Shown in pieces: positions 32,620 through 43,837 of a stretch of 64,000 bases of DNA; position 1 is the stretch's first letter, and each line of letters begins with the position of its first letter. Under the pieces are notes generated by a model that was not told the origin of the DNA, did no database searches, and saw nothing but the letters and a program-made list of their open reading frames with translations. A program made the position numbers and the translations under genes. Source of the stretch: Asterionellopsis glacialis (Eukaryota > Bacillariophyta > Plagiogrammaphyceae > Rhaphoneidales > Asterionellopsidaceae); assembly GCA_014885115.2 (NCBI GenBank), contig WKLE02000208.1, positions 1-64,000 on the forward strand, written 5' to 3'.

Positions 32620-33390
32620 CTATTCCATTGCAGGTTCTCCATCTTCGCCCACGATCGAACCTGAGTCTGTTTTGATACCCAAAACTTTCTCCAATTCGAA
32701 TACATCTTGAGAAACTCTGTTCACTTCTTCAATTCCTCTATTTGCAAAGTATTCTTCAATATTCGTGTCACCTTCAAAACCACCAATGTAATTTGACCAC
32801 CCCAGGTTGTCTGCAATCAAGTGTTTACTTTGACATCCCTTGCACACAGCAATAACCACACCAGTGCGGTACGCTATATCATGACACAATTCGTGACAAT
32901 AAAAAAGGGGAGGAGTAAGTGAGCAATATTCCATACCAGCAAGAACTTGAAAACTTGATGGGATGGTGAATTCAAACACAGCGCTGCCGTACTCACCAAT
33001 TCTTGAAACCTTATTGGAGTTTCTAGTTTCACAAACCTTGCATGTATATTGAAGTTCAAACTTTTCCCCGACAACTGATGGTTTTTCTATATTCTGTCCA
33101 GCACCGTTGTTCATTACATTCTCGGTGCCTAGTAACGAGCTGGGATCAAAAGAAGAAGAGCCAATAGCCGGAAGAAGCGGAAATGGGAATTCCTCCTCCG
33201 TTGTTCCTTCGTTTTCTTCCTGAGATGACGAATGCAGCCGATTGCGGATTTTTCGATTGTTCTTTGCTACGACGAAGGATTTGGGTGTGATATTCGGCGA
33301 AGAAAAGGCAAAAGCTTGCTGAATGCACCACGAGCCTGAAGTGGACGCCGAAAAGATGATGAAAGGTATGAATGAACGAAGGTACGCCAT
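32620..33390 (-). CDS. DNLZ: DNL-type zinc-finger protein (HEP/Zim17/DNLZ), probably plastid
   Basis: Two exons, 33390-32997 and 32873-32620, give 215 residues. The family consists of zinc-binding escorts that keep mitochondrial or plastid Hsp70 soluble. Spliced sequence shows YTCKVCETRNSNKVSRIAYRTGVVIAVCKGCQ and HLIADNLGW: both CxxC pairs and the DNL signature are present. The N-terminus (MAYLRSFIPFIIFSAS...) is a signal peptide ending near QQAFA|FSSPN, which matches the ASAFAP type of diatom plastid targeting; a mitochondrial location is therefore less likely for this copy. A longer open frame starts at 33432, but the ATG at 33390 gives a clean signal peptide. The 123-bp intron has no stop and is a multiple of three, so reading through it would insert 41 residues inside the zinc finger. 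Confidence 0.88.
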   Translation of the reverse strand: MAYLRSFIPFIIFSASTSGSWCIQQAFAFSSPNITPKSFVVAKNNRKIRNRLHSSSQEENEGTTEEEFPFPLLPAIGSSSFDPSSLLGTENVMNNGAGQNIEKPSVVGEKFELQYTCKVCETRNSNKVSRIGEYGSAVFEFTIPSSFQVLAGMEYCSLTPPLFYCHELCHDIAYRTGVVIAVCKGCQSKHLIADNLGWSNYIGGFEGDTNIEEYFANRGIEEVNRVSQDVFELEKVLGIKTDSGSIVGEDGEPAME

Positions 33391-34101
33391 CTTGTTACAA
33401 TGATAGATCAATAATAGAGCTGGTACTTGCACACTGGATCCTCTGCACTGATGAATGATAAGTGACAGTTATGAATTACAGAAGTTGTGTGTCGAGAAAG
33501 GATACGTACATACCCGTAGGATACGAATAATACAAGAAACACAGTAGCGAGGCTGTCAAAAATTCGAAATTCCGATCAAGTTGAAGTTCCCGTGCGAGAG
33601 GGATGACGCTGACAAAAAGAAAAAGGGAAAGTAGGTTCCGGCCGCCGCGGTATGAAAATGATATCAAAGGATCTTTCTCACTTTCAAAATACAGTACCAG
33701 CGCGTCGAAAGCCCCGCTTTTCAATCTTTTTGTCAGAGATGAGCCCCCAGTCTCTTGTGTGTCTTCTTTTTGTTCTCTCGCCAGAGAGCAGGTCTCTGGC
33801 TTATACAGTATGATGGGGAGAGGTCTTACCGAGGTCCCCATTATTCTGGACTGTCCTCACAGGAATGCTTCCAAAGTTTATTGCACACTCTAGTAGGACT
33901 ACCGTATTTCCACCGTACTCTTTTTCACTCAGAAAGAGCGCCAATGATGGGAGTTCTTCAGACATAATTTTTTATCTTGGTGGTCTTGTGGGAAATTGAT
34001 TCATCTAAACGAGACAAGGATAGCGACTATTCAAGATACTTACACAGAACGAAAGCACCAGACTGAGCCCAACCTGTTGACGTTCAAGTTCTTCTATCAA
34101 G
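33391..34101. other. Divergent promoter region DNLZ / VAC14
   Basis: About 710 bp between outward-facing genes. The opposing frames at 33476-33841 (minus, 121 codons) and 33603-33893 (plus) overlap each other, show no domain and no splice support, and are left uncalled. A TAGTAGGACTACCGTA word, of the spacer vocabulary seen elsewhere, lies at 33891-33906. Confidence 0.4.
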
Positions 34102-36672
34102 ATGTCATCATACAACAAGGGATCAAACCAACAAGACGGCGGCGATCCACCACCTATCCCGGCAATCCCTCGGCCGTCAAACAATCCCAGGGTCGTTCAA
34201 GGTGATCCCACCATTCCACTCGACAAAGATAGAATCATGCAAGATATTGATCGTCGAAGCGATCCTCGCTATCCTCCTCACAACCAAATTTTGCAAAGTA
34301 ATGTCAGCATTGGACGGACGCCTTCGACTATATCAACATCAACCTCTCCTATGCAACCTCAACAAGCAATTTCTGTGGAAAGTCCGTTGCCACCTGTAGT
34401 TCAACGTTCTCTTGGCGACCGATCAAACGAAAAACGAAAAAATGCTGCTCTAGAAATTGAAGCTCTCATAAAATCATTGCAAGAAGCAAACAACACAGCA
34501 ATGATCAAAAGTGTTATAACTGTCTTGGCGAAAGATTTCTGTACTAGTATGAATAGCAACTACCGAAAGGGTGGGCTCATTGGCCTTGCCGCTACAGCCA
34601 TTGGACTGACTCAAAATTATGCTCGAGAATATTTGAACATGCTTTTACCTCCAGTGCTGCACTGCTTTGACGACCCAGAGTCAAGAGTTCGATACTATGC
34701 TTGCGAAAGTCTTTACAATATCGCCAAAGTGTCCAGAATGTCAATTCTGCAATATTTTAATCAAATTTTCGAAGGACTCACAAAGCTCTTTGCCGATGTC
34801 GACGTTGACGTAAAAAACGGTGCAAACTTATTGGATCGTCTTATCAAGGACATTGTGACAGAAAGTGAAACATTTCACGTTGAACAATTTCTACCTCTGC
34901 TACAGAATTATATCAGACGTACAAACCCTTATATTAGGCAGCTTCTGGTAGGATGGATTACTGTTCTGGACTCCATCCCTGATATAAGTATGATTGATTA
35001 TCTTGCTGACTTTCTTGACGGCTTGTTCAATATGTTGAGTGACACAAATCGGGAGATCCGACAAGCCGCTGATTCAGCTTTATCTGGATTTTTACGGGAA
35101 GTTAGCGTCAGTACTGTTGTCGAATTTGGCCCGATCGTGTCTATCTTGGTCCTTCAATGTCACTCAAAAGAACGTCTCAATCGACTAACTGCCATTACGT
35201 GGCTTGCGGAATTGATTCATCACCCTTACTCGGGGGGTGATGCATTACTTCCATACCATGCAGAGGTTCTTGGTGCCATTATGCGATGCATTTTTGACGG
35301 CGAGGTTGAGATCAGACTAGTAGCGGAACGTACAAACAATGACCTATTGACTCTCGTCAAAGACACAGAAGGAGAATTTGACCTTAGTCCATTGCTCGAC
35401 ACCTTGACGGGTGAACTTCTTGGCAAAGATGATGTTCCAACAAAGATGGCAGCCCTTCAATGGATCAACATGCTGCTGGAAAAGAGAAAGGGTGACATGA
35501 ATGAATACATCAAGGACTTGCTACCAGTTTTGTTGAGGACCTTATCTGACCCAAGTGATGATGTTGTGCTTCTAAACTTACAAGTACTTTCAAGAATTTC
35601 ACTCAATCAAAAAGAGGGCTTTGAGGAGGGAAATAAAGGCGATGCCGAGGAGGCTCAGTTTAAAATGGTTCTGAATGCTATTTTAAGTTTATTTGCGACA
35701 GACCGGCAGTTACTTGAGACACGAGGTTCTCTTATTATAAGGAAATTGTGTGTTCTTTTGAACGCAAAAAGTGTGTACATTCGGATGGCAGATGCATTGT
35801 CATCATACGAAACAATTGGAGCGGATGGTGGTCCAGAAGGTGACGAGACTGACTCTCTTGAGTTTGTAAGTACCATGGTTCAAACACTGAACTTAATCCT
35901 TCTTACTGCCGCAGAATTGCATGAACTAAGGGGAATCCTTTCCAGAGCTTTTCTAGAAAGTGACAGATTCCCCATCAGCCGGAGAAAAAAACAGCAGCAG
36001 TCGTCTCACGAAGGCGCTCACGTGTTTGCAGGGCTATTCAAGTGTTGGTGTCATAATCCTGTCTCCACTTTCTCGCTGTGTCTTTTAGCTCAGGCGTACG
36101 ATCTCTCATTTGCTCTCGTCAAGAAGTTTTCCGAGCTGGAAGTTACTGTTGGTTTTCTGATGCAAATAGACAAACTTGTGCAACTTCTTGAAAGTCCGAT
36201 ATTTGTGCATCTGCGATTGCAACTTTTGGATGTTGACACAACCTATCATGCACCGCTTTTGAAAAGTTGCTACGGCCTCTTGATGCTGTTGCCACAAAGT
36301 GACGCATTTCGGTCGCTGAATGAACGGCTAACAACAGTCTGCAACCTGAGGGATAATCTTGGTATAAAGCCTAATTTACGTCCTGAAGATGAGATGACTA
36401 CAATTGTCAGTCGAAAGGGACTAAATTTCAAGAAGCTGCTCATGAGATTCGATGAAGTGATCGAGCAGCATAAACAGGCGAAAGAAGCTGCCCAATCCTT
36501 GGTATTTGAAGATGAACCTGAGCCTCAAGAGCCAGGAAGGTTAGTGCCATCAGGGGGGAAAGCGGGACTTGTGAATCAGTTTGCAAACAGAGATTCTTCT
36601 GATGTATCTCAGAGCTCAAGTGGGTTTTATCGCGGAGGTCAAACCATTTCATCCCAATTTGCACCTCTTTGA
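34102..36672 (+). CDS. VAC14: VAC14 scaffold of the PIKfyve/Fab1 lipid kinase complex
   Basis: A single exon of 856 residues. VAC14 holds the PI3P 5-kinase Fab1/PIKfyve and the phosphatase Fig4 together on endolysosomal membranes and so controls PI(3,5)P2. After a low-complexity Pro/Ser N-terminus (about 105 residues, longer than in yeast or human) comes the family start LGDRSNEKRKNAALEIEALI, then HEAT repeats: GGLIGLAATAIGL, YLNMLLPPVLHCFDDPESRVRYYACESLYNIAK, DRLIKDIV, FLPLLQNYIRRTNPYIRQLLVGWI and NREIRQAADSALSGFL. The Fig4-binding C-terminal region is visible at about residues 590-760 (RGSLIIRKLCVLLNAKSVY, NPVSTFSLCLLAQAYDLS, QIDKLVQLLESPIFVHLRLQLL). A Ser/Gln-rich tail closes the protein. 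Total length is near the usual 780-880. Confident assignment. Confidence 0.94.
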   Translation: MSSYNKGSNQQDGGDPPPIPAIPRPSNNPRVVQGDPTIPLDKDRIMQDIDRRSDPRYPPHNQILQSNVSIGRTPSTISTSTSPMQPQQAISVESPLPPVVQRSLGDRSNEKRKNAALEIEALIKSLQEANNTAMIKSVITVLAKDFCTSMNSNYRKGGLIGLAATAIGLTQNYAREYLNMLLPPVLHCFDDPESRVRYYACESLYNIAKVSRMSILQYFNQIFEGLTKLFADVDVDVKNGANLLDRLIKDIVTESETFHVEQFLPLLQNYIRRTNPYIRQLLVGWITVLDSIPDISMIDYLADFLDGLFNMLSDTNREIRQAADSALSGFLREVSVSTVVEFGPIVSILVLQCHSKERLNRLTAITWLAELIHHPYSGGDALLPYHAEVLGAIMRCIFDGEVEIRLVAERTNNDLLTLVKDTEGEFDLSPLLDTLTGELLGKDDVPTKMAALQWINMLLEKRKGDMNEYIKDLLPVLLRTLSDPSDDVVLLNLQVLSRISLNQKEGFEEGNKGDAEEAQFKMVLNAILSLFATDRQLLETRGSLIIRKLCVLLNAKSVYIRMADALSSYETIGADGGPEGDETDSLEFVSTMVQTLNLILLTAAELHELRGILSRAFLESDRFPISRRKKQQQSSHEGAHVFAGLFKCWCHNPVSTFSLCLLAQAYDLSFALVKKFSELEVTVGFLMQIDKLVQLLESPIFVHLRLQLLDVDTTYHAPLLKSCYGLLMLLPQSDAFRSLNERLTTVCNLRDNLGIKPNLRPEDEMTTIVSRKGLNFKKLLMRFDEVIEQHKQAKEAAQSLVFEDEPEPQEPGRLVPSGGKAGLVNQFANRDSSDVSQSSSGFYRGGQTISSQFAPL

Positions 36673-36776
36673 TTCTAATTATAAAGGGAATAATGTCATA
36701 CAATTACAGATTTGTTATATTTATCATTAGTCGTATTAGGTATTAGAATCCCAGCACCCCTACAATCTGAGACAAC

Positions 36777-39700
36777 CTAGTGACCAGCATTCTCCTTCCC
36801 AGCATCCCGCATGCCCCTGGCACTTCGTTTACGAGAAGATTTTTCGGTGCTGGTGTTTTCAGATGATGCTAGAGCCCTCGAACTACCCTGACCAATTGTC
36901 CGCGATACAGTTGAAACACCGTCAACAAATTTGGTGCGGAAGATGACATTCGCGTTGTTGAACATGCCCTCCTAAAAAGTAAAAAAACAAGAAAAAGTGT
37001 TAGAAGACGCGTCGATGAAGTGAAGATTTGGAAAAAAAGAAAAAAAACGTACCTTCAAGGAAACTACAATGAACTGGCTTTGAGAAAAGTGAGTTTTGAG
37101 CATGTTTCCGATGTTTTGTGTGTGGCTCAAGTCAAGTGCTGCATCTACTTCGTCCAAGATATACATTGGAGCAGGCTTAAAAAGAAGCAACGAGAGAATC
37201 AATGAAAGAGCCAGTAAAGATCGCTGCCCACCACTTAACTCACTTAAACTCTCCTTCCAAACATCTCCAAATGCTACCTTCACTTCTAAACCTTCGTAAG
37301 CCTCCATTCCCTCGGGAGGCTCGAGCTTTGCTGCAGCTCCAGGAAGAAGCGTAGAGAAGATCGAACCAAAATCTCTGTTCACCTTTACCCATGTTCGCTG
37401 CAGTTCGGATTTTTTCTTAACGTCCAACTCTTCAATTACAGCCTGAATCTTCTTCTTATCGTTTTCAACCACCTTTCGTTTGCGCATGAGTTCTGTGTAT
37501 TCTCCTTCGGCTTTTTCGATCATCCCCATTACTTTCTTGTTGATCTTCTTAGCCTGTAGTGAAATAATTTGAGTTAGCACCATATTAAGTTAGGAATGAA
37601 ACTAGAGACGCAAGCGACAAACAAGGAAAAAAAACCACTTTGAGGACTCACGAGTGATCCTTGTTCACCCTGCAGATTTTCTAGATGCTCTTTCATTTCA
37701 GAAGGATTAGTAGCATCGAAATCGTAATCACCACCTGCAACTCCAAAAGCGCTTTTTTCACTTTCAATCCAAGCGTGTTTCTTCAAAAGATTTGAGACAA
37801 CACGCTCAGCAGCAGCCCTGTCCTTATGAAATTTGGTAATTGCAACAGAAAGTTTCTTAGCTTCCAATTCAGCGGTTTCAGCGGCACCTATAAGCTTGGC
37901 CTTCTCAGTAGATATTTTTTTAAGCTCCGAAGAACATTTCGACATACGACTCTCTACCTGTACAAGATTTTCTTTCGCTTCATCATACAATCCCTTAGTT
38001 TCTCCAACTTTCATTTGCATATTGGCTTCATCTTCGTTTGTTTCATTGACGGCTTTCTCTGCTACAATCACAGCCTGCTCTGCAGCAGTCACTTCTGCCT
38101 TTAAACTTTGAAGTTCAAGACGAAGTGTCTGAGACCTCGATTCCGCCTGAAAACACAACAACATGTGTCAGAGAAAATTAAAAATCAAACAAAAAAAGAA
38201 CGGAGAACTTTAATTGACTTACCTCCCTGGCGGATTTGGCTTTTTCGACAACATCTTTCTTGGCTTTTTTAATCTTGGATTCTATATCAGCCAGCTTGCT
38301 TTCTCGCTCCTTTGTGAGCTCAGCTTCTTTCTCTTTTAACTCGTGGTACAGGTTCCACTTGGAATCCTTTTCCGCTTCCATGTCTTCAAACTCTTTTGTC
38401 GCATCTTCTATTTCTTTGCTCATGTCCTCGAACTTACCAGCAAGCATACCATAGGTTGTCTGCGATAGATGCTTCTCCGCTGCTTCAAGTTCTGCGGAAG
38501 CAAGCTCAAGTTTATCACGTAAGTCCTCGAACTTAGCAGACTGTGACTTTAATGCACGCAACTTAGAATCCACAGTTTCAAGCCTCGACTTCTTCTCACT
38601 TAGTTCACGAGAAGCTTCCGTGAGCTCAGTAAGTTTTGCAAGAGTAGTGCCAAGATTATTGCGAGAACCTCCAGATATTGTACCTGACGGATCGTAGACG
38701 TCACCTTCCAATGTCACCGTCCTAGTTTTTGTCGAATCACAAATCTGATTAGCGGCCTGCATGCCATCGACAACAATAGTAGAACCAAAAATATATTCAA
38801 TTGCGTTCCGCACTTCCTCATCGAAACCAACAAGTTCGATAGCTGGAGAAGCAGTTGCACCAAGCTTTGAAGCAATATTTGCAGCCGAACTAGCAGCAGC
38901 TCCTGGAATGCGGCGTGGTTGAATCTTGTCTAGAGGTACAATTGTAACGCGGCGTGCCAACTTTCCCTTGTTGAGTAGAGCCTTCCCTGTAATAGCTTCG
39001 TCAACAACAACATTGTAAAGCTTTCCACCAGCAACGACTTCGAGGGCCGTCGCATGTTCGGGGTTCTTCACATCAATCAAACGTGCTACAAGTCCCTTCA
39101 CTTTGCTCCGATCAAATCCACGGACCGGGTCAGAATACTTAAATGACAGACGACCCTCAAGCTGGGCTGACAACGTGTCTACAGTCTCCTGAAGACTCAT
39201 TGTTACTTCGTCCAATGATATCTTCTCTTCCTCAAGGCCATTGAACTCATCCTCTGAAAAATTCATACCGTCCATCTTTTCTTTGATATCGCTGACTTTG
39301 GACTGCGCTTTTTCTTTCTTTGCAGCAAGGTTCTCGGATGACTTTTTCTGTTTCTTCATGTCCTTTTCGATCGTCTATCATGAAGTATGCAAAGGATGAC
39401 AACAGATATTAGTAAGTGAAAACAAAAGATCACGTTGTGGGAATAAAAGCTCACTGGCTCACCTTTAATGTCTTTGTCAAATGCGTGATTTTCATTTTTG
39501 CCTGTTTGGCTTTTGATTCGGCATTGTTGGCGTCACTGTGAGCTTTGCTTATTTGATCAGGGAGAGTCCTCCCTTCATCACCTTGTGAGGAGCTGATACC
39601 GGCGCACATATTTTGATAATCTTGGGAGAGCTGCTCTAGAAATTTTTCAGAATCAATGGCATCTTGTTTCTTACGATCAATATTTTCAGATTCTGTAACA

Positions 39701-40953
39701 ATTTCATTCTCCTTTTGAGCTACGCTTTCAACTGTTTCAGTAACAAGTGCACTGGCTGCTTCAAGGTCGCTTGCAGCGTTTTTGGCAACCTTCTTTGTAT
39801 TTTGCCACGCCGATGTAGTCTTGACAAGTTCCTTCGAGCGCTTTTCCTCTGTTGCTTTACTTTCAGTGAGTAATTTATTAAATTCGCCTTTTAGCTTTGA
39901 GGAGAGCATAGTCATTTCTTCTTCCTTCTCAGCAACTTCATCTCGACATTGCTGTGCCTCATCTTGATATTCAGCAACCTTTTCTTCCATTTCGGAAACT
40001 CCTTCCGTATTTGAATCTAGTGCGTCTTGTGCCTTGATGAAATCACTGGCAACGACAAATCGTTCAATTCGCTCAATGTCTGCATTGTTTTTACTCCACT
40101 TTAAATAATGTTGTTTTTCCCCTCGAAGCCTCTCAAGAGTTGGGGTGATTTCTTCCTCAAGAACTGAGTTGATTTCATCAACCTTCATCTGCTTTTTATC
40201 AATCGTCTTGATCGCAGCTACTTTTTTAGTCTCGTACATCCGTGTACCAGCAGCCTCCTCTACCATTCCCAAGATTTCATCTGGTTTCATGTTCAATACT
40301 TTTGTGATTCGCCCTTTGGTCACCAAGGTTAACAAATAAGCGCAAATGTTAGAATGCTAGAAACGATTAGAAAGAAAACTTATAAATATTCTCACTAGCT
40401 TACCTTGCATGATGAGGAAGTGAGGATTGTTTACATTCAACTGAACGGAATGGAATAAATTCTGAACCTGACCAGCGGGAGCGTTTCTTCCGTTAATCAA
40501 GTACTTGCTCTTCCCCCCGATCAAGACTTGCCTCGTCACTGTCACCTCTTTGCATTGCTCGTATCCTACTGGACTACGGGACTCATCCTCATTATTGAAT
40601 ACGATTGTTACCACTGCCTTATTAACTCCTGCCTGTCCTTGCTTGTAAACTAATTCAGAGAGGTTGCCAGCACGGACTTGAGAAAGATTGGTAATACCAA
40701 GAACGAAGCAGATGGAATCAAGGATATTTGATTTCCCTGATCCATTGAGCCCAGTGATAGCATTGAAATGTGGATCAAATCTAGCACAGCAGAAAAAAAA
40801 GACGAATCAAACAAATGTGAGAAGCTACCGACGCTACATGGAAGCCGATTGTTCTCCATAAAGTATTCCTCTCAAAGTAGAACTCACCCTGCAATTACGG
40901 TGCGATGAGCATAAGATTTGAACCCATCCACGACAATTTCTTGAATGAACATT
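36777..40953 (-). CDS. SMC2: SMC2 condensin ATPase, seven exons, with one frameshifting base
   Basis: SMC2 pairs with SMC4 in condensin and compacts mitotic chromosomes. Exons: 40953-40888, 40780-40404, 40313-39463, 39374-38223, 38146-37652, 37553-37053 and 36971-36777, all with GT-AG introns. Visible features: N-terminal head with Walker A (GLNGSGKSN) and NPHFLIMQG; coiled coil; hinge in exon 4 ([31 protein letters not shown]); second coil; signature motif [13 protein letters not shown] and Walker [11 protein letters not shown] in exon 6; C-terminal end [16 protein letters not shown] in exon 7. The wording [17 protein letters not shown] at the end is specific to SMC2. In exon 1 the conserved [14 protein letters not shown] can only be read if one of the two G at 40920-40921 is skipped; as given, the frame shifts. 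The exons sum to one base more than a multiple of three, consistent with that. Without the extra base the protein would be about 1,211 residues. Confidence 0.92.
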
Positions 40954-41389
40954 TCTAAAGACGATTCCGACGCTAAGCTCGTCGTATGCTTTTGTTTTGA
41001 ACCCTATTCACAACTCTCTTGTATTGTGTTGAACAACTTCGATGATAGTTCTTGTCTTGATGGAGACGACTTCTTGTTTTTTTTCACGCTTTTCAAGTTT
41101 TTCACGAAAATTTCAAAATGGAGGAAATCGTAGTAAATATTCTGTAGATTTCAACGTGGCTACCAGGTACTTTCGTGAAAATCGGCTGTTTGATTTTTGA
41201 ACTTATATATATCATACAGCGATCTATATAATATTTCATGAAGTCTAAAGTTCTTAGTCGAGCGATTCCAAATCCAAAGTATCAAACAGAAACAGGGGGA
41301 CCCCCCAAAATCCTTTTGATTTTTTCTATTTTCGGATATTTTTTTTTATTGATGTTCTTCTTTACCATTTTATACACATAATCACCACG
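40954..41389. other. Divergent promoter region SMC2 / NAGLU
   Basis: A 436-bp AT-rich spacer between outward-facing genes, with TATATATATC-like sequence at about 41203-41212 and a C-run at 41300. No gene. Confidence 0.45.
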
Positions 41390-43837
41390 ATGACAATGAT
41401 CAGCACCAGAAGAGGCCGCCTCCCTTTCTTGTTCTCTTCCTTCTTCTTGGTAACAGCATGCCTCGGACAAAACCCCCTGCAAGGAAACGTGTCAGCTGTG
41501 TACGATCTAATCGACCGAGTTCTACCCAAGGGTGCTTCCAATCACTTTCGGCTCACAACTGGCGACTGTGTCAGCATCAATCCTCCATGCTTCCGCCTGG
41601 AAGATACCGATGACGGAAAAGTCCTTATTACAGCTACATCCGCCTCAGAACTCAGTGCGGGAGTTGGCTGGTACCTGCGTCACTTTGCCAACATGACTAT
41701 AGGTTGGCCCCGTGGTGGTGGTTCGAATATGTTCCTTCCAAAAGAATGGCCTTTGATTGGGAAAGAACCGCTGTGCAAGCGTCGCGTTGCTCCCTGGAGT
41801 TACCTTATGAACGTTTGCACTCATAGTTATAGTTTAGTATGGTATGACCAATCGGATTGGGAACAATTTATAGATTGGATGAGCCTCAGTGGTATAAACC
41901 TTATGCTCGCAATGACGGGTCAGGAGGAAATTCAGTACAAGGTATTTTCAAAACTTGGTCTGTCGGATTTGGACATTCGTTCTTGGTTTAATGGTCCCGC
42001 GTTCCTGACATGGAGTCGAGGTCAAAATGAATATGGAAATAAAGTATGTGGTCCTTTACCAAGATCATGGATGAAGAAACAATGGGACTTACAGAAGAAT
42101 TTTATCCTTCCTCGGTTACGGTCCCTTGGAATCACGGGACAGCTCCCCGGCTTTCAGGGAAATGTACCTTACCAACTGAAAACTCTTTATAATCATTCAA
42201 ATATGACTCAAGGTGGTGATACAGGTTGGATGGACTCACTCGACCCTCTATTCGGAGAGATTGCGGATATCTGGATGGAAACGCTCATCGGCGACTTTGG
42301 TACAGACCACTGGTATCAGCTGGATGGATATTTTGATGGGAGCAATGCACCTTGGATGGCGGTTCGAGACAAAGCAGCATCCTCTAATTATCTGAGTAAT
42401 CCTAAAAGTCCAATGCCTAACACTCAAAAAGCCATATCCTATACAGATGTACCTTACAATGAAATGGCCTTCAAACGAGGTGAAAAAGCCTATGCAGGTC
42501 TCAGTCGTACGGACCCAGCAGCAATCTGGTCATATCAGGGCTGGCAAATTGTCGGTTGGTCAACTCCCGATCAAGCTGCTCTTCTCAAGGGGTTTGTCAA
42601 AAGCGCCCCAAGGGACAAATTTGTAGTTATTGATATGAGCACTAATGGGGAAGGAGAGTGGAAACAGTGGAACAATGCAAGCTTTTTTGGTGCAAAATTT
42701 GTATGGACATCTCTTCACAACTTTGGAGGAACTTCAGGTATGAAAGGAGATCTATCACGAGCAAATAAGATCCCTTTTGATAGAAATTCATCTGATGGCG
42801 TCATTGGCACAGGCGCTACGCCCGAGGGTATTGATCAGAATCCTGCGTATTACGAATTTCTATTTGATCAAAATTTTCGTGATGCGCCTGTTGAAAACAT
42901 GACTTCACACATCATCGAACGAAGTCATAGACGATACGGCATTTCAAATTATAATATGAAGGTAGCTTCGGCATGGTCTCTTCTCGTCGACAGCGCATAT
43001 GCCCAGGATCTCAGCGTCCAAGACGGTACAGGCATTCCTCATCTCCCCGGGCAAAGTAGTTGGTCGTTCAAGACAGATCGATTCACTCCAACAGCTACCC
43101 TATGCAAAATTTTCAAGGCGTGGGACTTCCTTATTCAAGCAGCCGAAGGGTCTGCTGATACTAATTTCCGAAATGAGCCTTTCATATATGACCTTGTCAA
43201 CCTTGGTAGAGAAATTCTTGCTCAGATATCCATTCCTGCTAGCTTGAATTTGACTGATGCTACTTCCAGGCAAATTCTAGACCGGGTGGAGATCAGTAGT
43301 ACTGGCGGTTTCTATATCGAGCTCCTCAGTGATACAGATAGCTTGGTAGCAACAGATAAAGCCTTCTTACTAGGACCATGGATCGAGTCTGCTCGACGCT
43401 GGGGACATTCTCTGAACGACTGTACCTCCGACATTCTCACTGGTAAGAACTGCGAAGATTTTTATGAGTGGAATGCCCGCACCCAAATTACAACATGGTA
43501 TCCAACAGGACGACAGAGTGACGCAATTCCTGGAGGACCCATTGATTACGCCTCAAAGCATTGGAGCGGTCTGATCAGAGACTATTATGGTGTGAGAGCA
43601 GAATTGTTAGTGAAGCAAGCTCTTCAGGATGAAAGTGGTGGCTTTCCCATGAATACAACCGAGCTGAAGCAGCTCTACGCAACACATGCCTACACATGGA
43701 CTACTATGGTGAACAAGTATCCGAAAACCCCAATAGGAGATTTCCTCCTTGTTTCCAGACGTACTTATAACAAATACAAGAGCTGGTTTACAGTGTGCGA
43801 CTCCAACAACGTCGACCCTAGACTTGCCATCAGCTAG
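41390..43837 (+). CDS. NAGLU: Alpha-N-acetylglucosaminidase (NAGLU, GH89)
   Basis: A single exon of 815 residues. The family hydrolyses terminal alpha-N-acetylglucosamine, in animals from heparan sulfate in the lysosome; a diatom substrate is unknown. A signal peptide is visible (FLFSSFFLVTACLGQ, about residues 11-27). The N-terminal GH89 domain follows (DDGKVLITATSASELSAGVGWYLRHF), then the TIM-barrel start (RVAPWSYLMNVCTHSYSLVWYDQSDWEQFIDWM, GINLMLAMTGQEEIQY), GQLPGFQGNVP, FGTDHWYQLDGYFDG, PAAIWSYQGWQIVGW and the Glu-bearing STNGEGEWKQW, then the helical C-terminal domain with WSGLIRDYYGVRAE. Several N-glycosylation sequons are present. Length is slightly above the human enzyme (743). Two ATGs lie close together (41390, 41396); either gives the signal peptide. 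Secure at family level. Confidence 0.95.
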   Translation: MTMISTRRGRLPFLFSSFFLVTACLGQNPLQGNVSAVYDLIDRVLPKGASNHFRLTTGDCVSINPPCFRLEDTDDGKVLITATSASELSAGVGWYLRHFANMTIGWPRGGGSNMFLPKEWPLIGKEPLCKRRVAPWSYLMNVCTHSYSLVWYDQSDWEQFIDWMSLSGINLMLAMTGQEEIQYKVFSKLGLSDLDIRSWFNGPAFLTWSRGQNEYGNKVCGPLPRSWMKKQWDLQKNFILPRLRSLGITGQLPGFQGNVPYQLKTLYNHSNMTQGGDTGWMDSLDPLFGEIADIWMETLIGDFGTDHWYQLDGYFDGSNAPWMAVRDKAASSNYLSNPKSPMPNTQKAISYTDVPYNEMAFKRGEKAYAGLSRTDPAAIWSYQGWQIVGWSTPDQAALLKGFVKSAPRDKFVVIDMSTNGEGEWKQWNNASFFGAKFVWTSLHNFGGTSGMKGDLSRANKIPFDRNSSDGVIGTGATPEGIDQNPAYYEFLFDQNFRDAPVENMTSHIIERSHRRYGISNYNMKVASAWSLLVDSAYAQDLSVQDGTGIPHLPGQSSWSFKTDRFTPTATLCKIFKAWDFLIQAAEGSADTNFRNEPFIYDLVNLGREILAQISIPASLNLTDATSRQILDRVEISSTGGFYIELLSDTDSLVATDKAFLLGPWIESARRWGHSLNDCTSDILTGKNCEDFYEWNARTQITTWYPTGRQSDAIPGGPIDYASKHWSGLIRDYYGVRAELLVKQALQDESGGFPMNTTELKQLYATHAYTWTTMVNKYPKTPIGDFLLVSRRTYNKYKSWFTVCDSNNVDPRLAIS

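Noticed and set aside
33476..33893. Opposed 121- and 96-codon frames in the DNLZ/VAC14 spacer
   Set aside because: They overlap each other, lack domains or splice context and occupy a divergent promoter.
39451..40335. SMC2 pieces as several separate genes
   Set aside because: All pieces join in phase through GT-AG introns in the order head, coil, hinge, coil, head, so this is one gene.
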